Assembly (NCBI RefSeq): GCF_002741985.1
Contig: NZ_APHW01000007.1
Span: forward strand, 1 to 64,000
DNA: 64,000 bases
Origin: Vibrio rotiferianus CAIM 577 = LMG 21460
GTDB lineage: Bacteria > Pseudomonadota > Gammaproteobacteria > Enterobacterales > Vibrionaceae
Direction: 5' to 3'
The notes below the pieces were generated by a model. That model was not told the origin of the DNA. It worked only from the letters and a program-made list of their open reading frames with translations, and did no database searches. The position numbers and the translations under genes were made by a program. Positions 37,083-47,820 of this stretch are shown here, piece by piece (position 1 is the first letter of the stretch; each line of letters opens with the position of its first letter).

Positions 37083-38222
37083 ATGACAACGAATCAACAG
37101 AATGCAGTTGTTTCACAACCACAGACCGTCGTTGTGAAACTGGGTACAAGTGTGCTAACAGGCGGCACTTTGGCGTTAGACCGTGCTCACATGGTAGAGC
37201 TGGCTCGTCAATGTGCGGAGCTAAAAAAACAAGGCCATTCAGTCGTAATGGTTTCGTCTGGTGCTATTGCAGCAGGCCGTGAGCATCTTGGATACCCCGC
37301 ACTGCCCAACGCGATGGCGAGTAAACAGTTACTTGCCGCAGTGGGCCAGAGCCGTTTGATTCAAACATGGGAGTCTCTGTTTGGTATTTACGGTATTAAA
37401 ATTGGTCAAATGCTGCTGACTCGCGCGGATTTGGACGATCGCGAGCGTTTCCTTAATGCGCGTGACACCATTAACGCATTGGTAGCAAACGACATTATCC
37501 CTATCGTGAACGAAAACGACGCAGTAGCGACGAACGAAATCAAAGTGGGTGACAACGATAACTTGTCTGCTTTGGTGGGGATTTTATGTGGTGCAGACAA
37601 GTTACTGCTCTTGACTGACCAAAAAGGTTTGTTTACCGCAGACCCACGTAAAGATCCAAATGCTGAGCTGATTAAAGAAGTGAAAACGATTGATGACACT
37701 TTGCGTAAAATTGCTGGTGGTAGTGGAACCACGCTAGGCACTGGCGGTATGGCAACCAAACTTCAAGCGGCAGATATCGCGCGTCGTGCGGGTATTGAAG
37801 TGATTATCGCAGCGGGTAGTGCGCCAAATGTTATCTTTGACTCATTGAGTTCAGAGCCACAAGGCACGCGTTTCCTGCCTTGCTCTGAAGCATTAGAGAA
37901 TCGCAAACGCTGGATTTTAGCGGGACCAGCTGCCGCAGGTGATATTTTTATTGATGACGGTGCTGTAAATGCCGTTGTGGGTAAGGGTAGTAGCCTACTC
38001 GCGAAAGGTGTTATCAAAGTAAGTGGTGATTTTGCTCGTGGTGAGGTAACACGTGTGACGAATTCACACGGTAAACTGGTTGCTCGTGGTATCAGCGCCT
38101 ACTCAAGTGAAGACCTAGCAAAAATTGCTGGTAAGCACAGTAAAGATATCATCTCTATTTTGGGTCATGACTACGGCTCAGAAGTGATTCATCGCGATGA
38201 TCTTGTCGTCATTCAAGAATAG
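37083..38222 (+). CDS. proB: Glutamate 5-kinase
   Basis: 379 residues from ATG 37083. The amino acid kinase domain shows [51 protein letters not shown] and [15 protein letters not shown]. The C-terminal PUA domain starts near 285 ([20 protein letters not shown]). It phosphorylates glutamate in the first step of proline synthesis. The start has only a weak ribosome site (agaaga); the open frame extends upstream through the terminator but that part is not coding. It is followed by proA after 17 bp. Confidence 0.96.
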   Translation: MTTNQQNAVVSQPQTVVVKLGTSVLTGGTLALDRAHMVELARQCAELKKQGHSVVMVSSGAIAAGREHLGYPALPNAMASKQLLAAVGQSRLIQTWESLFGIYGIKIGQMLLTRADLDDRERFLNARDTINALVANDIIPIVNENDAVATNEIKVGDNDNLSALVGILCGADKLLLLTDQKGLFTADPRKDPNAELIKEVKTIDDTLRKIAGGSGTTLGTGGMATKLQAADIARRAGIEVIIAAGSAPNVIFDSLSSEPQGTRFLPCSEALENRKRWILAGPAAAGDIFIDDGAVNAVVGKGSSLLAKGVIKVSGDFARGEVTRVTNSHGKLVARGISAYSSEDLAKIAGKHSKDIISILGHDYGSEVIHRDDLVVIQE

Positions 38223-38239
38223 AAATTGAGGGAAGCAAA

Positions 38240-39490
38240 GTGGATTTAACGAATATGGGTAAAGCTGCTAAAGATGCAGCTTTCGAATTGGCGACAGCGT
38301 CAACCGCACAAAAGAACCAAGCACTAGCCATCATTGCCGATGAGCTAGAAGCTAACGCAGCAACCATTCTGGCAGCAAACGCAAAAGACATTGAGTTAGG
38401 TCGTGAAGCGGGTCTAACAGACGCACTACTCGATCGTCTGCTACTGAACGAAGAGCGACTAACTGGCATTGCTAATGACGTTCGTAATGTGATTAGCCTA
38501 AACGATCCTGTGGGCAGTGAAATCGACAGCAAAGTGCTAGAAAACGGCATGTCACTGTCTCGCCGCCGTGTACCACTTGGTGTGGTTGGTGTGATTTACG
38601 AAGCACGTCCGAATGTAACCATAGATATTGCGGCATTGTGTCTAAAAACGGGCAATGCAAGCATTCTCCGTGGTGGTAAAGAGACGTTTTTCTCTAACAT
38701 GGAGTTGGTGAAGGTTATTCAATCAGCACTTGCGAAAGCGAACTTGCCAGCGGCTTCGGTTCAGTACATTGAAAAGCCAGATCGTGAACTTGTTTCTCAG
38801 TTGCTTAAGTTAGACGACTACGTAGACATGATCATTCCACGTGGTGGTGCGGGTTTACACAAAATGTGTAAAGAGAACAGCACCATTCCAGTGATCATTG
38901 GCGGTTTTGGTATCAGCCACATTTTTGTTGATGAATCAGCAGAGCTAGAAAAATCACTCAACGTTGTTGAAAACTCAAAAGTTCAGCGTCCATCGGCATG
39001 TAACTCGCTCGATACTTTGCTAGTACACGAAAAAGTTGCAGAGCAATTCTTATCGATGATTGTTGAGCGCATGAATGACAAAGTAACCTTCGTTGCAGAG
39101 CCAAAAGCAAAAGCGCTAATGACACAAGCGAAACAAATTCGTGATGCGGGTGAAGGTGATTTTGATACGGAATGGCTAAGCTACACACTTGGCGTGAAAG
39201 TGGTTGCAGACGTGAAAGAAGCGATTGACCACATGCGTGTTCATAACGCGAGCCACTCTGATGCGATCATGACCAACAGCTTGGTGAACTCTGAATTGTT
39301 CATCAATTCTGTCGGCTCTGCAGCGGTTTACGTAAACGCAGCAACACGTTTCACTGACGGTGCTCAGTTTGGTCTTGGTGCAGAAGTTGCGGTTTCCACT
39401 CAGAAACTGCACGCACGTGGCCCAATGGGTTTGGAAGAGCTAACCAGCTACAAATGGGTTGGTAAAGCAAACTACCTAGCACGTAGTTAA
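38240..39490 (+). CDS. proA: Gamma-glutamyl phosphate reductase
   Basis: 416 residues. The GTG start at 38240 has GAGGGA 6 bases upstream and yields [20 protein letters not shown], aligned with other ProA N-termini. The NADPH-dependent dehydrogenase core has [20 protein letters not shown], the catalytic Cys in [16 protein letters not shown], and [12 protein letters not shown] near the end. It makes glutamate-5-semialdehyde, the second proline step, in an operon with proB. Confidence 0.97.
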   Translation: MDLTNMGKAAKDAAFELATASTAQKNQALAIIADELEANAATILAANAKDIELGREAGLTDALLDRLLLNEERLTGIANDVRNVISLNDPVGSEIDSKVLENGMSLSRRRVPLGVVGVIYEARPNVTIDIAALCLKTGNASILRGGKETFFSNMELVKVIQSALAKANLPAASVQYIEKPDRELVSQLLKLDDYVDMIIPRGGAGLHKMCKENSTIPVIIGGFGISHIFVDESAELEKSLNVVENSKVQRPSACNSLDTLLVHEKVAEQFLSMIVERMNDKVTFVAEPKAKALMTQAKQIRDAGEGDFDTEWLSYTLGVKVVADVKEAIDHMRVHNASHSDAIMTNSLVNSELFINSVGSAAVYVNAATRFTDGAQFGLGAEVAVSTQKLHARGPMGLEELTSYKWVGKANYLARS

Positions 39491-39513
39491 CAGAAACCGT
39501 CTGATATTGATTG

Positions 39514-39540
39514 AAAAAGGGGCAGGAATGCCCCTTTTTG
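39514..39540 (+). terminator. Terminator of proBA
   Basis: Stem aaaaaggggca / tgccccttttt, 23 bp after proA. Confidence 0.93.
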
Positions 39541-39617
39541 TTTTCTCTAACATAGCAATTCCGCTACACTAGTCTTGCTTTTGGGACGACCCCAATCGCA
39601 CGCTATTTGGAGGTGAT

Positions 39618-40058
39618 ATGCATTGTCCTTTTTGTTCCGAGAACGATACAAAAGTAATTGATTCCCGCTTAGTTGCTGACGGCCATCAGGTGCGCCGTCG
39701 TCGCCAGTGTCTTGCATGTAGCGAGCGTTTTACTACGTTTGAAACTGCGGAGTTGGTGATGCCTAAAGTAATTAAGTCTAACGGCAACCGCGAACCGTTT
39801 GATGAAGATAAAATGGTCGGTGGTATTCAACGCGCTTTAGAAAAACGCCCAGTAAGCGCTGACGCTATCGAGCTTGCTATCAGCATGATTAAGTCACAAT
39901 TGCGTGCTACTGGCGAACGAGAAGTACCTAGTGAGATGATTGGTAACCTTGTTATGGACCAATTGAAAGAGCTTGATAAAGTCGCTTATATCCGTTTCGC
40001 ATCGGTTTACCGCAGCTTTGAAGACATCCGTGAATTTGGCGAAGAAATTGCTCGCTAG
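39618..40058 (+). CDS. nrdR: Transcriptional repressor NrdR
   Basis: 146 residues. The N-terminal zinc ribbon has CPFC at 3-6 and CLAC at 31-34, with [17 protein letters not shown]. An ATP-cone follows ([20 protein letters not shown]). It represses ribonucleotide reductase genes in response to nucleotide state. GGAGGTG precedes the ATG. It heads the nrdR-rib-nusB-thiL-pgpA cluster, 15 bp before ribD, the usual arrangement in gamma-proteobacteria. Confidence 0.98.
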   Translation: MHCPFCSENDTKVIDSRLVADGHQVRRRRQCLACSERFTTFETAELVMPKVIKSNGNREPFDEDKMVGGIQRALEKRPVSADAIELAISMIKSQLRATGEREVPSEMIGNLVMDQLKELDKVAYIRFASVYRSFEDIREFGEEIAR

Positions 40059-40073
40059 AAGACTGATTGAATC

Positions 40074-41198
40074 ATGGCTCAACAAAACTCTTCTTCAGTA
40101 TTTACCTCTCAAGATTTTGAAATGATGTCGCGTGCGCTCAAGTTGGCGAAACGCGGCATTTATACTACGGCTCCGAATCCTAACGTAGGCTGCGTTATTG
40201 TCCGTGACGGCGAGATTGTTGGTGAAGGTCATCATCACCGTGCAGGCGAGCCTCATGCCGAAGTCCACGCGATGCGTATGGCGGGTGATAAAGCCGAAGG
40301 GGCGACCGCATACGTCACGTTAGAACCTTGCTCCCATTTTGGTCGTACACCGCCGTGTGCTGAAGGGCTAATCAAAGCTAAAGTCGCTCGCGTTATCTGT
40401 GCGATGGAAGATCCCAACCCGAAAGTCGCCGGGCGCGGTTTTCAAATGCTGCGTGATGCTGGGGTAGAAGTTCAAGTCGGCTTGCTAGAAAGCGAAGCCA
40501 TTGATCTGAACAAAGGGTTTATCAAGTTCATGCAAACGGGCATGCCTTATGTTCAGTTGAAGATGGCAGCCAGCCTCGATGGGCAAAGTGCACTTAATAA
40601 TGGCCAAAGCCAATGGATCACCTCCCCAAAGGCTCGCCAAGATGTGCAGCGTTATCGCGCATTAAGTGGTGGGATTCTCTCAACCAGCAAAACCGTGATT
40701 GATGACAATGCGTCATTGAACGTTCGTTGGGATGACCTGCCGTGCAGCGTACAAACTCAATACTCACAAGATGAAGTCCGTCAGCCACCTCGTGTGATTT
40801 TGGATCGCCAGTCTCAACTTAACGATGATCTAAAACTATTCAATACTGATGGTGAGCGTATTATTGTCAGCCAAGGTGGCGATATGGCACCTGAACTGGA
40901 TGAAAACGGCCAAATTGACTTAGCCACGACATTAAAAGCTGTGGCGAGCGAATATCATATCAATCACTTGTGGGTAGAAGCGGGAGCAACGCTCGCGAGT
41001 TCGTTAATCAAAGCTAACCTTGTAGATGAGCTAATTGTTTACCTCGCGCCTAAATTGATGGGCAGTGATGGACGAGGTTTGATTGGTGCACTTGGTTTAA
41101 CTGAGATGGCACAAGTTATCGATTTAACTATTACTGACGTTCGAATGGTCGGGGTGGATATCCGCATTACCGCAACCGTCAAACGCAACCAAAGCTAG
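40074..41198 (+). CDS. ribD: Bifunctional diaminohydroxyphosphoribosylaminopyrimidine deaminase / reductase
   Basis: 374 residues in two domains. Residues 1-150 are the zinc deaminase (HHHRAGEPHAEVHAMRMAG with the HAE motif, LEPCSHFGRTPPCAEGLIKA). Residues ~150-370 are the NADPH reductase (YVQLKMAASLDGQSALNNGQ, HLWVEAGATLASSLIKANLV). It performs the second and third steps of riboflavin synthesis from GTP. It is closely spaced between nrdR and ribE. Confidence 0.97.
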   Translation: MAQQNSSSVFTSQDFEMMSRALKLAKRGIYTTAPNPNVGCVIVRDGEIVGEGHHHRAGEPHAEVHAMRMAGDKAEGATAYVTLEPCSHFGRTPPCAEGLIKAKVARVICAMEDPNPKVAGRGFQMLRDAGVEVQVGLLESEAIDLNKGFIKFMQTGMPYVQLKMAASLDGQSALNNGQSQWITSPKARQDVQRYRALSGGILSTSKTVIDDNASLNVRWDDLPCSVQTQYSQDEVRQPPRVILDRQSQLNDDLKLFNTDGERIIVSQGGDMAPELDENGQIDLATTLKAVASEYHINHLWVEAGATLASSLIKANLVDELIVYLAPKLMGSDGRGLIGALGLTEMAQVIDLTITDVRMVGVDIRITATVKRNQS

Positions 41199-41209
41199 AA
41201 AGAAGCATT

Positions 41210-41863
41210 ATGTTTACAGGAATTGTAGAAGCAGTAGGCAAACTCACTGCCATTACGCCAAAAGGCGAAGACATTACCGTAACGGTAGAAGTAGGCAAGT
41301 TGGATATGTCTGACGTTAAGTTAGGCGATAGTATCGCGACCAATGGTGTGTGCTTGACGGTCGTTGATTTTGGCAGCAACTACTACAGCGCTGACTTGTC
41401 TTTGGAAACGCTGAACAAAACTGGTTTTGCCGCGTACCAAGTCGGTGACAAAGTGAACCTAGAAAAAGCCATGCTGCCAACCACCCGTTTTGGTGGGCAC
41501 ATTGTGTCTGGTCACGTCGATGGCGTGGGTGTGATTGTCGAGCGTAACCAAGTGGGTCGTGCGATTGAGTTTTGGGTCGAGATGCCTGCGGAGATCTGTA
41601 AGTACGTGGCAGAAAAAGGCTCTATCACAGTTGATGGCATTAGTCTGACTGTCAACGATCTACGTAAGAATGGTTTTAAATTGACGATTGTTCCTCATAC
41701 CAGTGAAGAAACCACGATTGATCAGTTCCAAGTAGGACGCAAAGTGAACCTAGAAGTGGACGTATTGGCTCGCTACATGGAACGCTTACTGCAAGGTCAA
41801 AAAGAAGAGTCGCAAGAATCACGCATTACCATGGAATTCTTACAACAGAATGGTTTTGCCTAA
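41210..41863 (+). CDS. ribE: Riboflavin synthase subunit alpha
   Basis: 217 residues, with the duplicated lumazine-binding fold: MFTGIVEAVGKLTAI starts repeat 1 and ARFGGHIVSGHVDGVG-like TTRFGGHIVSGHVDGVGVIV starts repeat 2. KGSITVDGISLTVNDL is the conserved second-barrel segment. It dismutates dimethylribityl-lumazine to riboflavin, working with RibH. It is 11 bp after ribD, and 158 bp without an RFN riboswitch separate it from ribB. Confidence 0.97.
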   Translation: MFTGIVEAVGKLTAITPKGEDITVTVEVGKLDMSDVKLGDSIATNGVCLTVVDFGSNYYSADLSLETLNKTGFAAYQVGDKVNLEKAMLPTTRFGGHIVSGHVDGVGVIVERNQVGRAIEFWVEMPAEICKYVAEKGSITVDGISLTVNDLRKNGFKLTIVPHTSEETTIDQFQVGRKVNLEVDVLARYMERLLQGQKEESQESRITMEFLQQNGFA

Positions 41864-42021
41864 GCGAAACCGACCATAATCACAGAACGTTATCAGGTTA
41901 ATTGACTTAATAAAGGTTGGCTTCAAACTGCTTTGCTGACCAAGCCAGTAGACGTAACTAAACGAAACGTTAAACGCATTGCTGCTGCAATAATAAATTT
42001 TTGAATAACGGGAAACAGAAT

Positions 42022-43131
42022 ATGCCTATCAGCACGCCTCAAGAAATTATTGATGACATCCGCGCGGGCAAAATGGTCATCCTGATGGATGATGAAGACC
42101 GCGAGAATGAAGGTGATTTGATCATGGCTGCCGAGCACATTACGCCGGAAGCCATCAACTTTATGGCTACGCATGGTCGTGGCTTGATCTGTCTAACCAT
42201 GACAAAAACACGTTGTGAAAATCTTGGACTGCCACCAATGGTGCAAGACAACAACGCGCAATACACCACCAACTTTACCGTTTCTATTGAAGCCGCTGAA
42301 GGTGTAACAACTGGTATTTCAGCTGCTGACCGTGCTCGCACTGTGCAAGCTGCCGTTGCGCCAAATGCGAAAGCAGCTGATTTAGTTCAACCTGGTCATA
42401 TCTTCCCTCTAGCTGCACAAGATGGTGGCGTTCTAACTCGCGCTGGTCATACAGAAGCAGGCTGCGATTTGGCTCGCCTTGCAGGTCTAGAGCCAGCATC
42501 GGTTATCGTTGAGATCCTAAACGACGACGGCACGATGGCACGTCGTCCTGATCTTGAAGTGTTTGCTGAAAAGCACGGTTTGAAACTTGGCACCATTGCG
42601 GATCTTATTGAGTACCGCAACAACACTGAAACAACCATTGAGCGCGTTGCTGAGTGTGCACTACCAACCGAGTTCGGTGAATTCACGCTTGTGACTTACA
42701 AAGACACCATTGATAACCAAGTGCACTATGCAATGTGCAAAGGTGACCTTAATTCTGAAGCGCCATTGGTTCGTGTGCACCTACAAGATGTATTTACTGA
42801 TGTGCTTCGTAGTGACCGTAACGCAGAACGCAGCTGGACACTTGAGAAAGCGATGAAGCGTATCGGTGAAGAGGGCGGCGTGCTGGTTGTTCTTGGCAAC
42901 GAAGAGTCAACGGACCTGCTTATTCATCGCGTTAAGATGTTCGAAGCGCAAGATAAAGGTGAAGCACCGACGCTTGCGAAGAAACAAGGCACGTCTCGTC
43001 GTGTTGGTGTTGGCTCGCAAATTCTTGCTGACTTAGGTGTGCATGATATGCGCCTACTTTCTTCGACCAACAAAAAGTACCACGCACTGGGTGGTTTTGG
43101 CCTGAACGTTGTTGAGTACGTCTGCGAATAA
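42022..43131 (+). CDS. ribB: 3,4-dihydroxy-2-butanone 4-phosphate synthase, RibBX form
   Basis: 369 residues from ATG 42022 with GGGA upstream. Residues 1-205 are a full RibB domain ([40 protein letters not shown]). The C-terminal ~160 residues follow GTP cyclohydrolase II in outline ([40 protein letters not shown]). However, the zinc-binding cysteine cluster C-x-x-D-x-x-x-S-x-R-C-D-C is replaced by [15 protein letters not shown], and the active-site region is also lost. This is the RibBX variant described in Proteobacteria, so annotation as bifunctional RibBA would be wrong. A separate ribA must exist elsewhere. Confidence 0.93.
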   Translation: MPISTPQEIIDDIRAGKMVILMDDEDRENEGDLIMAAEHITPEAINFMATHGRGLICLTMTKTRCENLGLPPMVQDNNAQYTTNFTVSIEAAEGVTTGISAADRARTVQAAVAPNAKAADLVQPGHIFPLAAQDGGVLTRAGHTEAGCDLARLAGLEPASVIVEILNDDGTMARRPDLEVFAEKHGLKLGTIADLIEYRNNTETTIERVAECALPTEFGEFTLVTYKDTIDNQVHYAMCKGDLNSEAPLVRVHLQDVFTDVLRSDRNAERSWTLEKAMKRIGEEGGVLVVLGNEESTDLLIHRVKMFEAQDKGEAPTLAKKQGTSRRVGVGSQILADLGVHDMRLLSSTNKKYHALGGFGLNVVEYVCE

Positions 43132-43300
43132 CAACTGACCGACAAGTTCCTAGTCTTGCGCGTACTTATCATCGTTATGGCTAGGAACTCGTGACTGGTA
43201 TCCAATTTCCATTAGATATTGCTCACAAAATTGTGCTAGAATCCGGCGATTCTCACTTGATGAACAATTTTCACTTAAAAATAGAGTTAAAGGAAAGCTT

Positions 43301-43771
43301 ATGAAAGTGATCGAGGGTGGCTTCCCAGCGCCAAATGCAAAAATTGCTATCGTTATTTCTCGTTTCAACAGTTTTATTAACGAAAGCCTACTATCTGGTG
43401 CGATCGATACACTAAAGCGTCACGGACAAGTAAGCGAAGACAACATTACAGTAGTTCGTTGTCCTGGTGCCGTAGAACTACCTTTGGTAGCTCAACGTGT
43501 TGCTAAGACTGGTAAATACGATGCTATCGTATCACTAGGTACAGTAATTCGTGGTGGCACACCACACTTTGACTATGTTTGTAGTGAATGTAACAAGGGT
43601 CTTGCACAAGTTTCTCTGGAATACAGCCTTCCAGTAGCATTTGGCGTACTGACTGTTGATACTATCGATCAAGCGATTGAACGCGCAGGAACCAAGGCTG
43701 GTAATAAAGGTGCAGAGGCTGCACTAAGCGCACTTGAAATGATTAACGTACTATCTGAAATTGATTCCTAA
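43301..43771 (+). CDS. ribH: 6,7-dimethyl-8-ribityllumazine synthase
   Basis: 156 residues. The N-terminus [20 protein letters not shown], the PGAVELPL motif and the active-site His in [16 protein letters not shown] define lumazine synthase. It condenses the RibD and RibB products. AAAGGAAAGC precedes the ATG. Its stop overlaps the nusB start (TAATG). Confidence 0.97.
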   Translation: MKVIEGGFPAPNAKIAIVISRFNSFINESLLSGAIDTLKRHGQVSEDNITVVRCPGAVELPLVAQRVAKTGKYDAIVSLGTVIRGGTPHFDYVCSECNKGLAQVSLEYSLPVAFGVLTVDTIDQAIERAGTKAGNKGAEAALSALEMINVLSEIDS

Positions 43772-44238
43772 TGGGGGCCAGTGTGAAACCAGCCGCACGT
43801 CGTAACGCACGTCAATTCGCTCTACAAGCGATCTACTCATGGCAAATTACTAAAGACAATGTTGCCACGATCGAAGAACAGTTTTTGTCTGGCGACAAAT
43901 ACGATGAAGAAGAACTTCACGCATCTGAGCCTGCACTAGCTGCTCCTGAAACAGACGTAGCTTACTTCCGTGAACTACTAAGCGGTGTTGTACTTAGCCA
44001 CTCTGAGCTAGATAGCAAAATCCGTCCATACGTGTCACGTCCAATGCAAGACCTAGACATGATGGAACTTGCTCTTCTTCGCCTTGCTATGTACGAGATG
44101 ACTCGTCGCGAAGATGTTCCTTACAAAGTGGTAATCAACGAAGCGATTGAACTTGCAAAAGTATTCGCAGCAGAAGACAGCCACAAGTTTGTGAATGGTG
44201 TGCTAGATAAAGCGGCACCGCACGTACGTAAGAAATAA
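43771..44238 (+). CDS. nusB: Transcription antitermination factor NusB
   Basis: 155 residues from ATG 43771 overlapping the ribH stop; a GTG at 43783 ([15 protein letters not shown]) has GGGGG 5-6 bases upstream and matches the E. coli N-terminus, so it is an equally good start. All-helical NusB motifs are [36 protein letters not shown] and [20 protein letters not shown]. With NusE (S10) it promotes antitermination on rRNA operons. A segment of acidic residues near 50-60 is longer than in E. coli. Confidence 0.96.
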   Translation: MGASVKPAARRNARQFALQAIYSWQITKDNVATIEEQFLSGDKYDEEELHASEPALAAPETDVAYFRELLSGVVLSHSELDSKIRPYVSRPMQDLDMMELALLRLAMYEMTRREDVPYKVVINEAIELAKVFAAEDSHKFVNGVLDKAAPHVRKK

Positions 44239-44251
44239 CAATTTCTTCAAT

Positions 44252-44280
44252 AAAAAGGTCAGCAGATGCTGACCTTTTTT
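44252..44280 (+). terminator. Terminator after nusB
   Basis: aaaaaggtcagca / tgctgacctttttt. thiL starts 37 bp later, so readthrough or a separate promoter must serve thiL-pgpA. Confidence 0.9.
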
Positions 44281-44316
44281 GTATCAATAGCTTTTACATC
44301 AAAAAGTAAGTGAATA

Positions 44317-45282
44317 ATGTCTGGTGAATTCAATCTGATCGACAAGTACTTCGTTGGGCGTCAAAGCCAACGCAAAGACGTACACCTAGCGGCGGGTGAC
44401 GACTGTGCGTTAGTGAAAGCGCCAGATAACGTACAAATTGCCATTAGTACCGATACATTGGTGGCTGGAACCCACTTCCTTGCGGATGCTAATCCTGCAT
44501 GGGTAGCACATAAGGCGCTGGCATCGAATATTAGCGATCTCGCTGCAATGGGCGCAACGCCTGCGTGGGTAAGCTTCGCGTTAACCATGCCTGAGCCGGA
44601 TGAAGCTTGGCTTGCTCCTTTCTGTGATGCATTTTTCGAGCTAGCGGATTACTTCGGTATTCAGCTTATTGGTGGTGATACGACGAAAGGTCCACTGAGT
44701 TTAACACTGACAGTACAAGGTTTTGTTCCAGAAGGCAGGGCGTTGACTCGTTCCGGAGCGAAAGTCGGTGACTGGGTGTATGTGACGGGGGACCTTGGTG
44801 ATGCAAAAGCAGGGCTTGATGTGATTTTGGATGGCTCATTACGCTCACGCATTGCAGCGCAGCAGCTTGAGAAAGCACATTATCTTAGTACACCTCGTGT
44901 ATTAGCAGGGCAAGCATTGGTCGGTTTAGCTTCGGCGGCGATTGATATCTCCGACGGTTTAATTTCTGATATCAAACACATTCTCAAACGTTCCGACGTT
45001 GGTGTGAGTTTAGATGTCTCCCAATTACCAATTTCTTCTGAGTTGGTTCAATTTTTAGATGATAAGGTCAGCGCTCAGCAGTATGCTTTATCAAGTGGTG
45101 AAGAGTATGAATTGTGCTTTACTGTGCCTGAGCAAAATAATGGCTCGTTGCAAAGCGCATTGTCTCATGCTGGTTGTAAAGTCACTTGCATAGGTCAGAT
45201 TCGACCAAAAGGCACGTTTGAGCTGCACGATGACAATCAACCTCTTGATTGGGATCTGACTGGCTTTGACCACTTTAAATGA
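44317..45282 (+). CDS. thiL: Thiamine-monophosphate kinase
   Basis: 321 residues. MSGEFNLIDKYFVGR opens the protein. AAGDDCALVKAP binds the phosphate, HKALASNISDLAAMGATPAW and IQLIGGDTTKGPLSLTLTVQ are the conserved AIRS-fold segments, and AIDISDGLISDIKHI is the C-terminal signature. It phosphorylates TMP to TPP. It is followed by pgpA on the same strand. Confidence 0.96.
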   Translation: MSGEFNLIDKYFVGRQSQRKDVHLAAGDDCALVKAPDNVQIAISTDTLVAGTHFLADANPAWVAHKALASNISDLAAMGATPAWVSFALTMPEPDEAWLAPFCDAFFELADYFGIQLIGGDTTKGPLSLTLTVQGFVPEGRALTRSGAKVGDWVYVTGDLGDAKAGLDVILDGSLRSRIAAQQLEKAHYLSTPRVLAGQALVGLASAAIDISDGLISDIKHILKRSDVGVSLDVSQLPISSELVQFLDDKVSAQQYALSSGEEYELCFTVPEQNNGSLQSALSHAGCKVTCIGQIRPKGTFELHDDNQPLDWDLTGFDHFK

Positions 45283-45339
45283 TATGAGCTAGGCATTAGC
45301 CTAAGATTGAAACCAAACTCGCAGTATAGGTTTAAGGAA

Positions 45340-45843
45340 ATGACCAACCCTCTCTCTCTGATTTCATTAAAGAACCCGTGGCATCTTTTGGCGACAGGTT
45401 TTGGTAGCGGTTTATCACCAGTAGTGCCAGGCACAATGGGCACGCTTGCTTCAATTCCGCTGTTTCTGCTTTTGGCACAACTGCCTTTCCCACTTTATGT
45501 GGTTGCGGTGTTATTCTCTTGTGTGATTGGCATTAAGATTTGCCAAGTGACATCAGATGACATGGGCGTTCATGACCATGGTTCTATTGTATGGGATGAG
45601 TTTGCGGGCTTTTGGATCACCATGAGCCTAGTACCAGCACTGAATATTCCTGTGACGGAATGGAAGTGGCTACTGACAGGTTTTATCTTGTTCCGCTTCT
45701 TTGACATGGTAAAACCATGGCCAATCGGTTGGTTGGATAAACGTGTTCACGGCGGCTTAGGTATCATGATTGATGATATCGTGGCGGGTATTATGGCGGG
45801 TATCGCGCTGTTTTTAGTGGCGAAATACGCAGGTTGGATGTAA
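45340..45843 (+). CDS. pgpA: Phosphatidylglycerophosphatase A
   Basis: 167 residues. NPWHLLATGFGSGLSPVVPG, DDMGVHDHGSIVWDEFAGFW and MIDDIVAGIMAGIA are the PgpA motifs with the acidic and His active-site residues, among four hydrophobic spans of the inner membrane. It dephosphorylates phosphatidylglycerophosphate. AAGGAA lies directly against ATG 45340; a TTG at 45307 in frame is the alternative. Order thiL-pgpA is conserved in gamma-proteobacteria. Confidence 0.93.
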   Translation: MTNPLSLISLKNPWHLLATGFGSGLSPVVPGTMGTLASIPLFLLLAQLPFPLYVVAVLFSCVIGIKICQVTSDDMGVHDHGSIVWDEFAGFWITMSLVPALNIPVTEWKWLLTGFILFRFFDMVKPWPIGWLDKRVHGGLGIMIDDIVAGIMAGIALFLVAKYAGWM

Positions 45844-45878
45844 TACCTATCCTTAAGATTTAGAATCGACAGATAAAC

Positions 45879-45907
45879 AAAAGGGATGCCACATGGCATC
45901 CCTTTTT
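45879..45907. terminator. Bidirectional terminator between pgpA and dxs
   Basis: aaaagggatgcc / ggcatccctttt, loop acat. Confidence 0.93.
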
Positions 45908-45934
45908 GGCTTCGTTGTAGGGTCTTATGTTCGC

Positions 45935-47800
45935 TTATTTGGCTAAGTAATCGTTGATCGACTTCTCGATGCCTTTTGCATCTAAGCCAAGCTCTTCATG
46001 TAGCTCGTCTTGTGTGCCTTGAGGAACGAAGCGATCTGGCAAGCCAAGGTTGAGTACAGGCTTGATGATCTTATCTTGCATCATAAACTCAATCACACCT
46101 GCACCAGCGCCACCTGCAATCGCATTTTCTTCTAGCGTAACCAGAACATCGTGCTCTGCAGCAAGCTGACGAATCAACGTTTCATCAAGTGGCTTAACAA
46201 AGCGCATGTCTGCTACTGTCGCGTCTAGGTTTTCAGCTGCTTCTAGCGCGTTACCTAGGAAGGTGCCGAAGCTTAGAATTGCCACTTTCTCGCCTTTACG
46301 AACCACACGACCTTTACCGATTTCAAGCGCAGTAAATTCTTGTTCAATGTCTGTGCCCATGCCGCTACCGCGTGGGTAACGAACCGCACTTGGGCCTGTG
46401 TGCTTATGACCTGTGTACAGCATTTGACGACATTCGTTTTCGTCACTCGGCGCCATGATCACCATGTTCGGGATACAACGCATAAAGCTAAGGTCGAACG
46501 CACCTTGGTGAGTTTGACCATCTGCACCAACCAGACCAGCACGGTCGATAGCGAACATCACCGGTAAGTCCATGATCGCAACGTCGTGAATCAGTTGATC
46601 ATAACCGCGCTGTAGGAAGGTAGAGTAGATTGCCACGATCGGATGATCACCCGCAATTGCCATACCCGTTGCAAGTGTTACGGCATGCTGCTCTGCGATT
46701 GCTACGTCAAAGTATTGCTCTGGGTACTCTTTTGAAAAGCGAACCATGCCAGAGCCTTCACGCATCGCTGGTGTAATCGCCATTAGCTTAGGATCTTGCG
46801 CGGCCATATCACATAGGAAATCACCAAAGATCTTAGAGAAGGTCGGCTTGCCGCCGCTGCTCTTCGGCAAACTGTTATGTGATGGGTCGAACTTTGGTAC
46901 ACCGTGGTAGCCGATAGGATCTTTTTCTGCAGGCTCATAACCTTTACCTTTTTTGGTCATGATGTGCAGAAATTGTGGTCCTTTTAGTTCACGCATGTTT
47001 TTCAATGTTTTGACTAGCTCATTTACATCGTGACCATCAATAGGGCCGATGTAGTTAAAGCCTAGCTCTTCGAATAACGTGCCAGGAACAACCATGCCTT
47101 TTAGGTGCTCTTCTGTGCGACGAACCAACTCTTTAATTGGTGGAACGCCAGACAACACTTTCTTACCACCTTCTCGGATAGAGGTGTACAAGCTGCCTGA
47201 AAGCACTTTAGCAAGGTGGTTGTTCAATGCGCCTACGTTTTCTGAAATAGACATTTCGTTGTCGTTCAGAATGACCAGCATATCGGGGTGAACGTCACCA
47301 GCGTGGTTCATGGCTTCAAATGCCATGCCTGCCGTGATTGCACCATCACCAATAACGCTAACAATTTTGCGGCCCTTTCCTTCTTTTTCAGCGCTGATAG
47401 CCATACCTAGGCCGGCACTGATAGAAGTGGATGAATGGCCAACAGATAGCGTGTCGTACTCGCTCTCTTCGCGCCATGGGAACGGGTGTAGTCCGTCTTT
47501 TTGACGGATGGTAGGCATTTGGTCACGACGGCCGGTCAGGATCTTATGCGGGTAAGCCTGGTGGCCTACGTCCCAGATCAACTGATCAACAGGTGTGTTG
47601 TATACATAATGTAGAGCTACAGTTAGTTCTACTGTGCCTAAGCCAGACGCTAGGTGGCCGCTAGACTGACTCACTGAATTTAGCAGATACGTGCGTAGTT
47701 CATCGCACAAAGCTGGCAATGTTTCTTTCGGAAGGAGTCTTAGTTCTTCCGGTGTATTTGCTAACGCCAGTGTTGGGTACTTTGAAATATCAAGAGTCAT
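45935..47800 (-). CDS. dxs: 1-deoxy-D-xylulose-5-phosphate synthase
   Basis: 621 residues (E. coli 620). The thiamine-diphosphate motif is in [20 protein letters not shown] with [17 protein letters not shown]. The transketolase-type pyrimidine domain shows [20 protein letters not shown] and [20 protein letters not shown]. It makes DXP from pyruvate and glyceraldehyde-3-phosphate, the entry to the MEP isoprenoid route. It is the last gene of the xseB-ispA-dxs operon, 20 bp after ispA. Confidence 0.98.
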   Translation of the reverse strand: MTLDISKYPTLALANTPEELRLLPKETLPALCDELRTYLLNSVSQSSGHLASGLGTVELTVALHYVYNTPVDQLIWDVGHQAYPHKILTGRRDQMPTIRQKDGLHPFPWREESEYDTLSVGHSSTSISAGLGMAISAEKEGKGRKIVSVIGDGAITAGMAFEAMNHAGDVHPDMLVILNDNEMSISENVGALNNHLAKVLSGSLYTSIREGGKKVLSGVPPIKELVRRTEEHLKGMVVPGTLFEELGFNYIGPIDGHDVNELVKTLKNMRELKGPQFLHIMTKKGKGYEPAEKDPIGYHGVPKFDPSHNSLPKSSGGKPTFSKIFGDFLCDMAAQDPKLMAITPAMREGSGMVRFSKEYPEQYFDVAIAEQHAVTLATGMAIAGDHPIVAIYSTFLQRGYDQLIHDVAIMDLPVMFAIDRAGLVGADGQTHQGAFDLSFMRCIPNMVIMAPSDENECRQMLYTGHKHTGPSAVRYPRGSGMGTDIEQEFTALEIGKGRVVRKGEKVAILSFGTFLGNALEAAENLDATVADMRFVKPLDETLIRQLAAEHDVLVTLEENAIAGGAGAGVIEFMMQDKIIKPVLNLGLPDRFVPQGTQDELHEELGLDAKGIEKSINDYLAK

Positions 47801-47820
47801 ATAAATGCGCGCTTATTGTG

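Noticed and set aside
41864..42021. FMN riboswitch before ribB
   Set aside because: I looked for the RFN element's conserved GGGGT/CCC stems and did not find them; the gap looks unstructured.
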